NCBI GenBank assembly: GCA_016098155.1
Contig: JAAAJB010000071.1
Location: 23,020-87,019, forward strand
From: Actinomortierella ambigua
Taxonomy: Eukaryota > Mortierellomycota > Mortierellomycetes > Mortierellales > Mortierellaceae
Direction of reading: 5' to 3'
Length of the DNA stretch: 64,000 bases
Part shown: positions 1 through 10,971 of the stretch, in pieces
How positions within the stretch are numbered: the first letter of the stretch is position 1
Layout: every line of letters begins with the position of its first letter
Notes under the pieces: generated by a model
Database searches by the model: none
What the model saw: the letters and a program-made list of their open reading frames with translations, nothing else
Told to the model about the DNA's origin: nothing
Made by a program: the position numbers and the translations under genes

Positions 1-2
1 CA

Positions 3-914
3 CCTCCGACCATCACTGCACCACCGACCCTCGCTGGCCTTCACATCCCGAGACCTGGACTGCACGATGATGGTGATAACGATGACGACGACGACGAACC
101 ATCGCTGCTGCAGCTGAACTCTTCTTCGTTAATGGTGGACGAAAGCAGCCGTCGCCAGGATCGGACGTCGGTGAGCTCCTTCTTTTCAGCGTTGCAGCTG
201 GAACCTGATCCTAGCTCCTCCACGCCTCTCACGCCGACCAGCCCAACATTCTCTGGTGGCGGTGGTGGTATCAACGCCGTGCCGCTCTCACCAGCGACAG
301 CACTGGCCATCCACCTGGTGACGGGTCCGAATGGTTCCTCGTCCTCCGTGCCCAAGCACCATCCCATGTCATCGACCTCGTCGTTGTCGTCGCAATCCAC
401 AGTGTCGATGGACGAACATTCAGACTCGACAATCTCAATCTCCGAGCCTGTAGCCATCTCGCTGACGGCCGCCTCGCCGTCTCCATCATTCTCATCCTCG
501 AATACTGGATCCACATCCTACTCCTCTTCCTCTTCTTATTTCTCCTCCGGTGCCCATGGCGCAACCGCGAAGGCTTCCCCGCCGCCCAAGGTGGTGCAAG
601 GGTTCACAAAGCCATACCAGACGACGGAATACGTGATCCCGACCCCGGTGGCGCGCAAAAAGGCACCCTCAGTGACCCCACCCAAGGTGACACCGTACCC
701 GGCCTCGCCTGCACCGACCATGCCTCCGCCGCCACCCCCGACCTCGTCATCGTCGCCGTCGGTGTCTGGATCATCGGCCGCAGTGGCGACGCGCACACCT
801 CGGCAACCCTACCAGAAATCGTCAAGCATGAGACGCCATCCTCACGAGCAACCGCAACCCGCAACCGCAAAGGAACTTGCGAATGATTTAGGTTTTGAGT
901 TGGTAGATCCATGA
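3..914 (+). CDS. Ser/Pro-rich low-complexity protein, 3' part only
   Basis: The frame is open from the left edge and stops at 912-914, so the start lies outside the window; an internal ATG sits at 132. About 303 residues are visible. They begin with an acidic run (Asp-rich, about residues 22-32) and continue as Ser/Thr/Pro-rich, probably disordered sequence with poly-Ser, poly-Pro and poly-Gly patches. The last 20 residues (ending GFELVDP) are less biased and could be a short conserved tail. No domain is recognised. The downstream neighbour is convergent, with its stop about 170 bp away. Codon use resembles the other genes of the window. The product could be a signalling or cytoskeletal scaffold, but nothing in the visible part shows this. 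Confidence 0.6.
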   Translation, partial: PPTITAPPTLAGLHIPRPGLHDDGDNDDDDDEPSLLQLNSSSLMVDESSRRQDRTSVSSFFSALQLEPDPSSSTPLTPTSPTFSGGGGGINAVPLSPATALAIHLVTGPNGSSSSVPKHHPMSSTSSLSSQSTVSMDEHSDSTISISEPVAISLTAASPSPSFSSSNTGSTSYSSSSSYFSSGAHGATAKASPPPKVVQGFTKPYQTTEYVIPTPVARKKAPSVTPPKVTPYPASPAPTMPPPPPPTSSSSPSVSGSSAAVATRTPRQPYQKSSSMRRHPHEQPQPATAKELANDLGFELVDP

Positions 915-1085
915 TGACCCTATATATCCACAGTGTCGTGTAATAATGAAAAGAAACAAGAGTTTTTTTTTTTTGTACATCCAACATGGATGTGGTAAAA
1001 GTCTACATTCTACTTTGATTGTTTTGCTTGGGAAGAAGGAGCAATGTTTTCCCACTACTCTCCCACCCTGACACTCCATCTCTTG

Positions 1086-2351
1086 TTACCACCTCACAAC
1101 TTCTGAGAGAGGAATGTCACGGTCTCCACGTCGGCCGCGCTTGCCATCCTCGCCCTTGGCGCGTCCATGGTCCTCCTTCCAGGACTTTGTCATCTTTCCC
1201 TTGACATCGTCCCAGGTGAGATCACTGGCATCCTTGATTTTGAGTGGGTTGGTGACAGAGGCCCAGAGGCCCTCGAGATCTCGTTCCTTGCGCGCCTCGT
1301 GGGTCATAAAGTGGATCACCACCGTGTCTGCGTCAATGACAATCCAGTCTGTCGTGTCCCGGCCCTCCATCACTGGTGGATGCGATTTCGGGGCATGCTT
1401 CTTGATCTAGAAATATGGTAAGAGAAAAAAAAAAGTGGAAGAGGAAAGAAAGAGTAACACCAGAGATGTACACGTGAGTATACCTGATCCTACATTTTTT
1501 TTTTGGCAAGTCTCGAAATGCCTCCGAGTCCTCCTCATCCCCCTATCATGGAAACCGCATGAAAAAGGCCATGTTGACGTTACACTGCTGTAGACGTGAT
1601 CGGCCAGGTTACCGAGATGGCGTTCGCTCATGCCCTCGCAGATGATCATCCAGTTGGTCCAGTCGCACTTGTCACGCATATCAATGACGTGCACATGCTT
1701 GGCCCGCTCCGTCTCCAGCAGCTGCACTAATCCCGTCACTGTCATGGGTCCCGATGGCGGTGTAGGTGCTGCTGCTTGTTCTGTTGCTGCTGCTTCTCGA
1801 TTCCGCTCAGCGTTCCGTTGCCACAGTGGCACAAACGCCGTATTATCGCCACCCTCCTCCGCCGTCGACGCCGACATGTCGGGCTGGTCTGCAAACGAGC
1901 TGTCGACGAACCACGACATCTCCTCCTCCGATCGCTCCTTGTCCGAGAGAAGCACCGAGGGATTGACGGCTGCATCGATAGACTCGGAGGTTCCTTCGTG
2001 CTCCGGGAACAGCTCTGGGTAGTCCTTGGGGTCAATGGCTTCAATGCCTTCGTCGCCCACCATCTGATCGTCGTCGCCGTCGTTAGAGGATGTCGTGGTG
2101 GTGGTGGCTGATGCTCCAGCTGGAGGTGTCTTTGTGTCAGGGTGGTCTCGGGAGAACGAAGAATAGGAATAGGAAGAGGAGAATGGTTGTTTGCTGTAGA
2201 GGGTAGAGGTTGGGCACGCCCATGATTGTGTGACCGCGTGGGATCGATAGGAAGCAGAGGCGGAAACGCCGGACCGTGAAGACCAGGCAGTTCCGAGAGT
2301 GCGCACAGCGGTATGCATGCGAAGCATGCGTTGAGCCAGTACGGATGCCAT
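1086..2351 (-). CDS. MALSU1: Mitochondrial ribosomal silencing factor (RsfS/Iojap/MALSU1 family)
   Basis: Two exons, 2351-1584 and 1406-1086, joined across a 177 bp GT-AG intron, give 361-362 residues. The first 40 residues are Arg/Ser/Ala-rich with almost no acids, as expected of a mitochondrial targeting peptide. A disordered acidic linker follows. The C-terminal 120 residues form the RsfS fold: a segment with HVHVIDMRDKCDWTNWMIIC, then GRDTTDWIVIDADTVVIHFM and a final ARKERDLEGLW. In this family the protein binds uL14m and acts in assembly or anti-association of the large mitoribosomal subunit. The exon 1/exon 2 joint falls between YSS and IKKHAPKS, where family members have a helix. The gene is divergent from the SMPD4-like gene with about 370 bp between start codons. 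The yeast Atp25 M domain is not seen, so this is the stand-alone form. Confidence 0.88.
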
Positions 2352-2720
2352 GAGTGAAATGAATGAGAATGAGAACGTGAGTATGAGAAAAGAATAACAA
2401 GAAGAAAAAAAAAAGGTTCAAAGGTGAGAAAAACCCGCCTTTTGGGAACGCTGTCCAAAAAGGCAGAAAAAAAATGTGATCCACAGTTATTCCACACACA
2501 CTTTTTTGCTTACACGACAAGCCACATCAAAAAAGCATACATTTTTGGGCAGCCAGTTGCATCTTGGTTTCTTTGTTCCTCACCTGGACGCGTCTCATCA
2601 CCCTCACGCCCTTCAATAACCCTACCTCAACACCAGCCAGCATCACATTCACCTACATTCAGTAGAAAAAAATCACCCCCCACCCCCCCCCGGCAACAAG
2701 CAACAGTAATAGCAGCAACC

Positions 2721-5700
2721 ATGGGCTTTGAGGACCTGGAGCGACTGATGGTTGGCTCGGTGCCAGACGCCTGCCTGAACCTGACCAATCACCTCGGCAA
2801 GTGCTTTGATTCCGACACTCATGCAAAGGCATTCTACGAATTCTTGCCAAAGCTGTGCCGCATTCTCTTTGGATCAAAGGAATCTCGGTAGGGTCACTCT
2901 CTCTTTATTTTTGGCGCATTCAGACTGCCCAGGCACCTTTGAGGCAGTGGCGCTCTGGAGTGACCGAAAAAAAAAAGTGCAGCACCTCAGGGACGCGATT
3001 CGATCTTGGGCACTGACATTTTTGTAATACACAATCCCCCCTTTGCGTTGTTCCTTCCCCCTCTCCCCTTGGCAATAGAGGATGGCTCCACCTGCCACTC
3101 CAAAAGTACGAGCTGAACGCGCTGCATGACCTGCTCGCACCGCAGGGTATCATGATGCGCTTCATGCTGGCCAAGTTTACCGACCCAATCTTTTACTATG
3201 AGATGCAACCCGGACACCTCCCTGTAAGACCCTCTGCTACTCTGTCTTCACAATTCGTTGCAATGGAAGGATATACATTTCTTAACCAACCACCCTCATC
3301 TGCCCCTTCTTCATCACTGAATAGAAACGGACGCAGACCAAACTCGACCCAGCATTATACCACCAACTGCCTCAGATGTATCTGACCCGTGTTCATCTGG
3401 AGAAGGTTCGCCCTGCACTGGAGGCTCAAAAGACTGGCGCCATCCTCTCAAGAGTTGTTCTCACCTTCAGTATGTTGAAACGCCTCGTGGGATGGTTATT
3501 ATGATGTGGACAAACGCACCCCTATGTATTGATCATCGCCCGCTTCACCTCCCGCCCCCCTAACGATCTTTACTCCTTTCGCTTTTTTCTTCATCTGTCT
3601 TTAGACATGCTCGAGTTTTATCTGTACTATTTTGCCTATGCATTCACACTGGACGACGATGAATTGAACATGCGGAGCAACCTGCGGGTAAGTGAGCAGG
3701 AAACAGGATTTATTTCTTTTTTTTTCCTACAGAGAAATAACCTGAAGACTATCGATTGTTAACAAAAAGTACTATCTAAACCCAAAAAAAAATAGCCGGA
3801 TCCCAAACTGTCATTTGTGCGTCGCATCCCTCCTCCGGCACCCTCTCAAACGCCCAATGCGAAGCGAGCAGCAGCAGCGGCGGCGGCACCTCGGATTCTT
3901 GTGGAAGGCGTCTACTATGAGCTGTACAACCTTTACATCAGCTACTTTCTCCCACCACCGCTGCCAGCGGTCGCCAAAGACAACCGCAACAACAATTCGG
4001 GCACCAAAGTCCGTGTGGCGCAGAGTCTGAATGTGTTTACGGATGAGACGATGGAAGCCGGGCCCGATCGGCACTCGTCCCAAATGTCCATCTCCGAGTT
4101 CTTTGTGGGCACGATTACAGAGCTGTGGCTGGGCCAGAATGGTGGACGAGCAGGAGGAGGAGGAGGAGGGGTGGTAGTCGACAACCAGGCAGTGCGGTAC
4201 ATTCAACCGAGCGAGGAGCTGGCGCAGTGTATCTGTGTGTTGGTGTCGCATCTGTTCAGCCACGATGTGTCTGGATATGCACTCGGAGGCGAGAATATGT
4301 CGACGCATGTGGTGGATAGCAAGGGCCAGTCCGTGTTGAATCTGCCGGGGATGGCGCGTCGGAATGCCTATCAATGCTTGAGGCCGGAGCTGTACACGTT
4401 TTTGAAGCTCGGGATGAAGTTTTGGCCGCTGAACGAAACTTTCTCGGCCTTTATCAGTGTCTGGAGCATGTGGATCACCCCCTGGCGATATGGCAAGCGT
4501 GACCCACCGCTGAACGAGGGCGATATCGTGGCTGCAAAATGGTAAGGCGATTATATAGCAATCTCTTAAAAAAAAAAAAAAAAAAAAGGACACAAGGAAA
4601 CCACAAGGAAACCACAAACAGGAAAAGAAACCATGAACAAGAAAGAAACCAATGGGAAACAAAAGCTGGAAAACCAAACAGGACCAGGAGGAGAGACAGA
4701 AAGGAAAAGGCGGCAGGATGACTGACGCATGATTATTTCAACTCCCACCCCCTCTTCTTCCACGTCATAGGCAACCATACATCCTGGACAATATTCTCTT
4801 TTACACCCACCTGCTGGAGCTGTACCTTGGCCGCCTTTCGCAACCTACGCCCAGCACGCGAACTGTGATTGGAGGACCAGCGCCAATGACGCTCAGTCGA
4901 GAGCTGCGCTCGATCCAGCGGGTGCTCAAGATCTACCAGGGCAAGAATCTGACAGACATTTTGAAGATTGGCGAGAAACTGATCCTGTCACCGGAGAACT
5001 TTACCGAATCATCCTACCTGGCCTTTGAGAAGGCTGCCACGGCAGCGGCGGTGGTGACCCAGGATGCCACGTCGCAATTTCTGTCCAACATGACGCTGGC
5101 GCTTCAAAAGCAGCTACTGCAGCTGGAAGGGCGCGAGTTCCGGTTCGAGGGACTGTTTTTGGTGGAAGGAACAGGACGTGTCGTGTTGCGGTCGATCCTG
5201 ACAAAGTTGGGCCATCTGGTTGATATCCGACAGGACCGCTTGAACGGGATCGAGGCTGCGGCGGCCAATGCGGCCAATGCGGCGTCCTCCGCTGGATGGA
5301 ACATGCTGAACATGCTGGGCAGCCTGATGATGAGCACCCCACCTGCAAAGTCGTCGACACAGGACCCGGCGATCCTGAAGCGTGATATCAAGAGCTTGCG
5401 CGATACGATGAAGCTTGTGGGCCAGGTGTTTGATCTGGTCGATGCTGTCGTGGCCTCGTTTGAGAAGCAGTACCATGTTCATTTGGAGGGCGCTGGTGGC
5501 GATCCTAAGGGAGGCGTGAACTTGACGCCGGAGCAGCTCGAGTTGTTGCAGCTGCCGCTGGAGGACGAACAGGACATTCAAAGCCTGCTGGATGATCCGG
5601 ATCGTACCGGTGGTGGTTCGTCGTCATCGTCGTTCTCATCTTCCACCTTCTATGTATCGCGTAGCAATGGCATCAAGGGACTTGTGCGGCGGAACATGGA

Positions 5701-6295
5701 GGACATCAAGGGCCAAGGACCAAGAGCCGACTTGTTGGTGTTGTCGTACGAGATCGGCTTCCTGGTGGAGCACACACGGACACTTGAGGAGCAACTGACG
5801 CCTTATTGGCAATGGTCACTGAGGCGACTGCGTGGCGTGATGCCGTTCCTGCCAGCGTCGATCGAGCACACGCGCGTCCGACTGCGGTGGTTGGCCTCGG
5901 TGCGCAACCTGGTGACGATTGCCGTTGTATTGTTGGCATTTACGACGCTGCGCTTGATGGGTTCGTACTGGCAGTATCTTGTGAATGGCGACATTGAACT
6001 GGAAGGTGGACTTGGTGGTGCTGGTGCTGGTCGACAAGTACCAGTGGGTGCAGGAAGACCAGGAGGAGCAAAACAAGCCTATGTCCGACCAGGAGCAGGA
6101 CAAGGCAACAACTATGTGCAAACGGCCGTCCCAAAGATTGATTTCCATGTGACACCTGTCGGACGAGGAGCCGCGGATCATGGAGCCGCGTTTGGATGGG
6201 AGCCACCAAACTTTTCTAGCAGCGGTGTCCGACACCGTCCCACGGGCGTGGCACCACCCAATGCAGCTTACACAGTGCAAGTTCCCCCGATTTAG
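2721..6295 (+). CDS. SMPD4: SMPD4-like membrane protein (neutral sphingomyelinase 3 family)
   Basis: Six exons (2721-2887, 3079-3223, 3325-3469, 3605-3687, 3796-4541, 4771-6295) give 936 residues, close to animal SMPD4 (about 870). Family-like features are an N-terminal helix ending LPKLCRILFG, an Asn-Met-Leu-Glu-Phe-Tyr-Leu-Tyr-Tyr-Phe segment spanning the exon 3/4 joint, the block around PWRYGKRDPPLNEGDIVAAK followed by QPYILDNILFYTHLLELYLG, and one hydrophobic helix near residues 808-830 close to the C-terminus. In animals the protein sits in the ER and nuclear envelope and has been linked to sphingomyelin hydrolysis and nuclear-pore biology. An Ala/Pro-rich insert (about residues 195-210) and a Gly/Gln-rich tail after the membrane helix look lineage-specific. 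Intron 5 contains a long A run. Assignment rests on recalled family patterns and not on an alignment. Confidence 0.75.
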
Positions 6296-6436
6296 ACATG
6301 AAGTTGTAGCAAAATATTAGTCGCCCTTTTTTTTCCCTCTCAAGCCCCTTTTCTGTCTTTCTCGTTGCGTGCATGTTGAAAGAAACAAAATGCCGTTTTA
6401 ATGGTAGAGATGATGCCAAACAAAAAAAAAGGGAGT

Positions 6437-7936
6437 CTATCGGCTAGCGTACACAGATGTTTCAAGATTGGTTGTACCCTTGGACGGGTCGTTGACAAAA
6501 TGTTCCGGCGCCGCCTCGCGAGACAAGCGTTCGACTACGTCGAGGAAGGCATCCACAGCCTCTGGAGTGATTTGCCAATGCAGGACCAAGCGTGCAGCCG
6601 TCTGATCCGAGGTAGCGTTCCGGTTGCCGATGAGAATATTGGCCTCCTCCTCAAGGCGCTGGCTCAGCTGGGCGAGGCCGATCCCCGATCCACGGACATC
6701 AATAAAGACCATGTTGGTCTCGACAGGCACCGTGATCTTGAACCGGCCCCTCTGCTCCAGCCCCAGTGCGAGTCTCTGTGCCAGGACATGTGTCTCAGTT
6801 GCCATCTTTGGCCACACATGGTCGAGGCACCAGTCGGCAGCAGCGGCCAGGCCACCGGCCTGTCGCCAGCCACCGCCAAACTGCTTCCGAAAGTGGCGTG
6901 CCTTGCGGATGAAATCGTGCGAACCGACCAGCACCGACCCAATCGGCGCTCCGATCCCCTTGGAGAGACACAGCGAGGCCGAGTCGCACAGACCGGTGAT
7001 CTCTTGGAGGGCCTGGCCGAGACTGGCCAGATCGTTCTGGCCGTTGTTGGCTGCAGCCGCGGTGGCCGCGGCCGCATCCCAGGCACGAGCGGCATCCATA
7101 TGCAGGCGAATGCCCTGGTGCTTGTGGGCATCGCAAAAGTCACGGATGCGGCGGATCTCGTCCAAGGGCAGGATGGTGCCATCGCGGGTGTTTTCGAGCG
7201 AGATGATCCGGGTCGGGGCCATGTGGACATCCTGGTCATCGGGAATGAAGTGGCGTTCAATGTCCTCCACCGTGATATGGTGGCCTCCATTCTGCTGGGC
7301 CTGGACGGGGTACACGGTCAGTTGAGAATTGGCTGCGAGACCACCTGCCTCGTATCGGAAGACGTGTGACCGGGCATCGCAGAGGACCGACGATGGTGGC
7401 GGTAGGCATGCGGCCTTGAAGGCCAATTGGTTCGTCATCGTGCCCGAGACACAGAACAGACCGGCCTCGTGGCCAGTCAGGCGCGCCACCTTGGCCTCGA
7501 GCGCGCGGACGGATGCGTCCTCGCCGTAGACGTCGTCGCCGCGCGAGGCAGCCTTCATGACATCAAACATTTCATCGGTGGGTTGGGTCACTATTGGGGG
7601 GGCAGAGAAAAAAAAATTATTGATCAGATTCTGATCAGTTGCATATCCTATCAAATAGGAGCAACAGAGACACGGTGCAAAAAAAGCTGCAAGGTAGAGC
7701 TTACAGGTGTCGCTACGAAAATCGAATTTGCGTTGTGCTGCGTGCTTGGTGGCAACGGACGAGAACTGTGAAGAAGGGTGGACAGTCATGGCGGCAATGC
7801 GATACAGAGAGTGTGCAACCGCTGGTGTTGTTCTTGTTGTTGCTTCGGATAGTGAATGCCGTGCACAGAACGGTCGAATTAGTCGAAGAGCAGTAACAGG
7901 CGAGTGAATGCAATGGCGAGCAAGGAATGAATTCAT
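6437..7936 (-). CDS. GLY1: Low-specificity L-threonine aldolase, probably mitochondrial
   Basis: Exons 7936-7705 and 7590-6437 give 461 residues. The splice restores FDFRSDT-LTQPTDEM, the N-terminal signature of PLP-dependent threonine aldolases, which cleave threonine to glycine and acetaldehyde. GDDVYGEDASVRALEAKVA, RTHVF-like CDARSHVFRYEAGG, LENT and HMDAARAWDA follow in family order. The PLP lysine is K288 in CLSKGIGAPIGSVL. The start is placed at the ATG at 7936 because upstream codons in frame include no other ATG. The first 70 residues are Arg/Ser/Thr-rich with few acids, which suggests a mitochondrial presequence; yeast Gly1 lacks one. An Ala/Asn-rich insert lies between HMDAARAWDA and LASLGQAL. 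The 3' end faces the end of the SMPD4-like gene. Confidence 0.92.
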   Translation of the reverse strand: MNSFLARHCIHSPVTALRLIRPFCARHSLSEATTRTTPAVAHSLYRIAAMTVHPSSQFSSVATKHAAQRKFDFRSDTCKLYLAAFFAPCLCCSYLIGYATDQNLINNFFFSAPPIVTQPTDEMFDVMKAASRGDDVYGEDASVRALEAKVARLTGHEAGLFCVSGTMTNQLAFKAACLPPPSSVLCDARSHVFRYEAGGLAANSQLTVYPVQAQQNGGHHITVEDIERHFIPDDQDVHMAPTRIISLENTRDGTILPLDEIRRIRDFCDAHKHQGIRLHMDAARAWDAAAATAAAANNGQNDLASLGQALQEITGLCDSASLCLSKGIGAPIGSVLVGSHDFIRKARHFRKQFGGGWRQAGGLAAAADWCLDHVWPKMATETHVLAQRLALGLEQRGRFKITVPVETNMVFIDVRGSGIGLAQLSQRLEEEANILIGNRNATSDQTAARLVLHWQITPEAVDAFLDVVERLSREAAPEHFVNDPSKGTTNLETSVYASR

Positions 7937-8583
7937 TGTTGGAACTATAGTAATGACTCTCTGCAATGTGAAAGGCGAAGGATGAGTGGGAGACAGTGCC
8001 GTTCTGCCCTGCTGCTTCGCAAACTTTCATTGTGGTGTTTCAATTGGCCAACAACGTGTGACAGTTCCTCTTGCGCCGCCGCCGCAAAGCAGGAGGGAGG
8101 ATCGGGCAAACGGATATTTCCAGCACGGCGGAGAGGAAGACTTGAGAGGGTCCAGAGCCTCCAGGGCGAGGTGCCTGCTGAGAAAGCGTCCACACTTTTT
8201 GCCCGAGAAGACTGAGACTCGCCGTGCACTGAAGGAAACATTGTTACACCTGTACCATCTCCACAGCCCCCTTGCCCCCTCCCGCGTTTCGCCCTGCTTG
8301 CTCCTACCCCTCGCCAAAACGCTCACCGGAATACCTTTGCACGATATTGCAATACCTGTCTAGTTGACCGCATCCATGTTGACAAACATCCCCTTCATAC
8401 TAACAGTGGCACTGTGTACCCCCCAGTCGTCCATCCATATTACTTTGGATGGTGGAAGGGCAGCCAACGATCACCTCATTTTCTCAATGCGGGATCACCG
8501 GCGCTGATCAGAATGTTTCGGGCACCAAGACTGGAGAAAATTTTCCCCTGTGACAATGCATTTACTTCCAAGTCAATCAACAA
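7937..8583. other. Intergenic, upstream of threonine aldolase
   Basis: Open frames here have no recognisable domains and no credible splice partners. The segment holds the promoter of the threonine aldolase gene and the 3' end of the small membrane-protein gene. An imperfect inverted repeat (CCATCC...GGATGG, 8431-8452) lies about 130 bp beyond the small gene's stop codon and could be part of its 3' end. Confidence 0.5.
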
Positions 8584-9355
8584 CTAAACGCCCAACTCGA
8601 CCTCGGCCGTCTTGCGTCCAGAGATAAGCAAGTTTGTCACCGCGCCAGCAACAAGGAGCGTCGGCAAGGGCATGGGTTGACGGATCGTCCTCCGCAGGTT
8701 CAGGAACAGATAGATCAAAGACCAGGCTATGCATTATAAATCATTTACCCCACACACACACATTCAGAACCAAAAAGGGGAATTTAGTCCAATGGAGAAA
8801 CACAACACACGTTATCCCACGACCAGACTCCAATCACAACAAATACTCAAACGTACAAGTAGTAGTTCCAGAACCATTGTCGGCGTCATTCATGTGCTTC
8901 ATATATCTAACATTGAGAACGCGGGGAGAGTCGATGAGTTTNNNNNNNNNNNNNNNNNNNNNNNNNNNNNNNNNNNNNNNNNNNNNAAAAAAAAAAAAAA
9001 AAAAGAACAGTGCAATAAGAGGGTTGGAACCAAAGTGATCGAGGCCAAATTACCCTGAGAAGCCATAGATGGCTGAGAAGCCCATCATGACACCAAAGTG
9101 AGGCATGCCCGCCGCACCTTTTGCCGCCGCGGGAATAGCCGCCGCGCCTATGTAGAATCAAATTATCCGGTTTTTTTTTCAAGCTGGCTCAGTAAGTGTG
9201 AGACTCGAGAACAGACTCGGCTGTGTTCACATCGAATGACAATGAAATTGGCCATTACAAAGAGCAGACATGCCCCATTCGGGGTATGGCATGGTGGCCA
9301 GCTTGTAGAAGGCGGTCTTGCGGTAGGCCTCCACAGAAGGCGAAGGAGCACTCAT
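8584..9355 (-). CDS. Small polytopic membrane protein, four exons, interrupted by an assembly gap
   Basis: Exons 9355-9259, 9147-9054, 8906-8857 and 8726-8584 join cleanly by phase (97, 94, 50 and 143 bp) into a 127-residue protein starting MSAPSPSVEAYRK. The 45-base N run (8942-8986) falls inside intron 2, so the coding sequence is intact. Three or four hydrophobic segments are visible: an Ala/Gly-rich one in exon 2, one ending YGFSGYM, one around SWSLIYLFLNLRRTIR, and one around LPTLLVAGAVTNLLISGRK. The short Tyr/Arg N-terminus followed by hairpin helices resembles small mitochondrial inner-membrane proteins such as Aim19, but that is a guess. The gene shares a 193 bp divergent promoter with the DUF4602 gene. 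None of the exons is long enough to be found by a simple ORF scan. Confidence 0.75.
8942..8986. other. Assembly gap of 45 N next to a poly-A tract
   Basis: Forty-five N are followed directly by 18 A. The gap lies within intron 2 of the small membrane-protein gene, so its size affects no coding frame. The homopolymer is the likely cause of the break. Confidence 0.95.
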
Positions 9356-9548
9356 GGTATATAGTAGTTTATCAGGCGGTTGTAAAGAGTGTAGGTCGGG
9401 GGAGGGGTTCGACCACGAAAAAAAAAAAAAATGGTGGCGACGGGAGAGTGAGGTGGCTTGTCAATGATCGGGGTCGTCAACACACAAAAAAAAAAGAGAT
9501 GCCAATATTGGAAACAAACCAGTGCATGCACTAAACACCCACAACCTC
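9356..9548. promoter_or_regulatory. Compact divergent promoter
   Basis: Only 193 bp separate the start codons of the small membrane-protein gene (minus) and the DUF4602 gene (plus). A short upstream reading frame starting with ATG at 9499 and ending 9534 precedes the plus-strand start and may act as an upstream ORF. Two runs of A (9419-9431, 9486-9495) lie inside the region. No defined factor-binding site is claimed. Confidence 0.5.
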
Positions 9549-10850
9549 ATGAACCGCAACCTGGACAACAAGGCAAAGGCAAGGGCCGCCCTTGCTCCGG
9601 CGCCTATCAAGAAGAAGAAGTTGCACAGCCTCATCGTCAAACCAAAGACCGCAAAAACGAATACTACCACCACCACCACCACCACCAAGTCAGCTGTTTC
9701 CAACGGCTCGAGTACCTCCTCCAACACCAAAAAACGCAAGGCCTCGGCCGTCTCGACTACAAGGACAACACCCGAACATGACCTCGACTTTATCTCTCTC
9801 TTCTCACCAAACGCCTCTTCGTCCTCGGCTGCCTTGCTCGAGTCTCTCAAGCCATCATCTCGAGATACCCTGTCTGATTCGAACAGCGAAGACGACGATG
9901 TTGATGGCGACGACGACGATCTTGCGATCAGCGACGACGATGAAGATCTACTCGCTACATCCTCGGGAGCAGGAGCAAGGGCAAGAGCAGCGGCAGCACA
10001 GGAACCCACAGCCAAACGGATACGAACAGCCCCCCAGGTCGTCGTCTGTGACGGAAGCACCATCGATCGCAAAGGCCTCTCCAAGACTTCGGCCTCGGCA
10101 GGAGGTACAGACTTCCACTTTAAGAGCTTCATGTCGTCCAAGATCTCCAAGCTGGACGAGGCCCCGTTACCGATGAAGGACCCTCTGACGGACCAGGAAA
10201 AGGAGGAGGAGCTGCAAAACAAGAAGCATGACGCCGAACTCCACTCGCTGATTATGGACAGCAGGATCCTCGAGCAGTACAACGCCGAACAACTCACAGG
10301 CGCAGATCGGAGGCGCCATCAAAAGGAACAGATGGTCCGCTTGGGTATTCAGGTAAAAAAAAAAAAAAAAAAAAAATGAAGGGCAGGGGGGCAGTGAGGA
10401 GGATTTCTCACGAACATGGCTTTCAGCGTAGCTCATCACTGAAAGAAACGGTTTGGGAGGGCTTTTATATTTTATTTTATTTTATTTTTTTACTCATCCA
10501 ACAAACCGCCCTCTTCATTCTTTTTCTTTTAGACAAAGGAAAAGATCAAGGTCCCTTTCCAGGTCGGCCTCGGCATGCGGAACAAGCAACGCGAGCGCGA
10601 CGTGAAGGCACTTCAGGAAGCAAAGGACAACGGCACATACCACAAGAGCATCAAACATCTCTATGCGGCATCCGGTGGCAAGAAGAAGGAAAAGTCACGG
10701 TCGGAGCGTGGTTTGAAGTCCTCTCTCGGTCAGTTCAAGGGCGGTGTCCTGACCATCAGCCAAAAGGAGATCAAGGCTGTCCAAAGAGAGTCCTCTTCCA
10801 AAAAGAGCTCGGGTGGAAAGAAGGGCAAAGGAAAGAAAGGTCGCCATTAA
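9549..10850 (+). CDS. DUF4602/C1orf131-like nucleolar protein
   Basis: Exons 9549-10352 and 10533-10850 give 373 residues. The start is the ATG at 9549 because upstream in-frame codons contain no ATG. The N-terminal two thirds are basic, then Asp-rich (about residues 115-140), and low in complexity. The C-terminal third carries the family signature: ERDVKALQEAKDNGTYHK, a Lys/Ser-rich linker, then SLGQFKGGVLTISQKEIKAV, and it ends in a Lys/Gly tail. Human C1orf131 ends similarly (GKFKNGTLILSPVDI) and is a component of the small-subunit processome, so a role in 18S rRNA processing in the nucleolus is likely. The intron starts with GTAAAA and 22 further A. The charge pattern fits an RNA-binding nucleolar protein. 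Confidence 0.75.
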
Positions 10851-10971
10851 TGTTTGATTATGTTGGCAGACTCTACAACACGTAGTCTTTCAACCCATAA
10901 AGATCTCGTCCGCATCATCACAAACGAGAAAAAGGTGTTACTTCGGCTTGTCATTTCAAACCAAACAGAAT

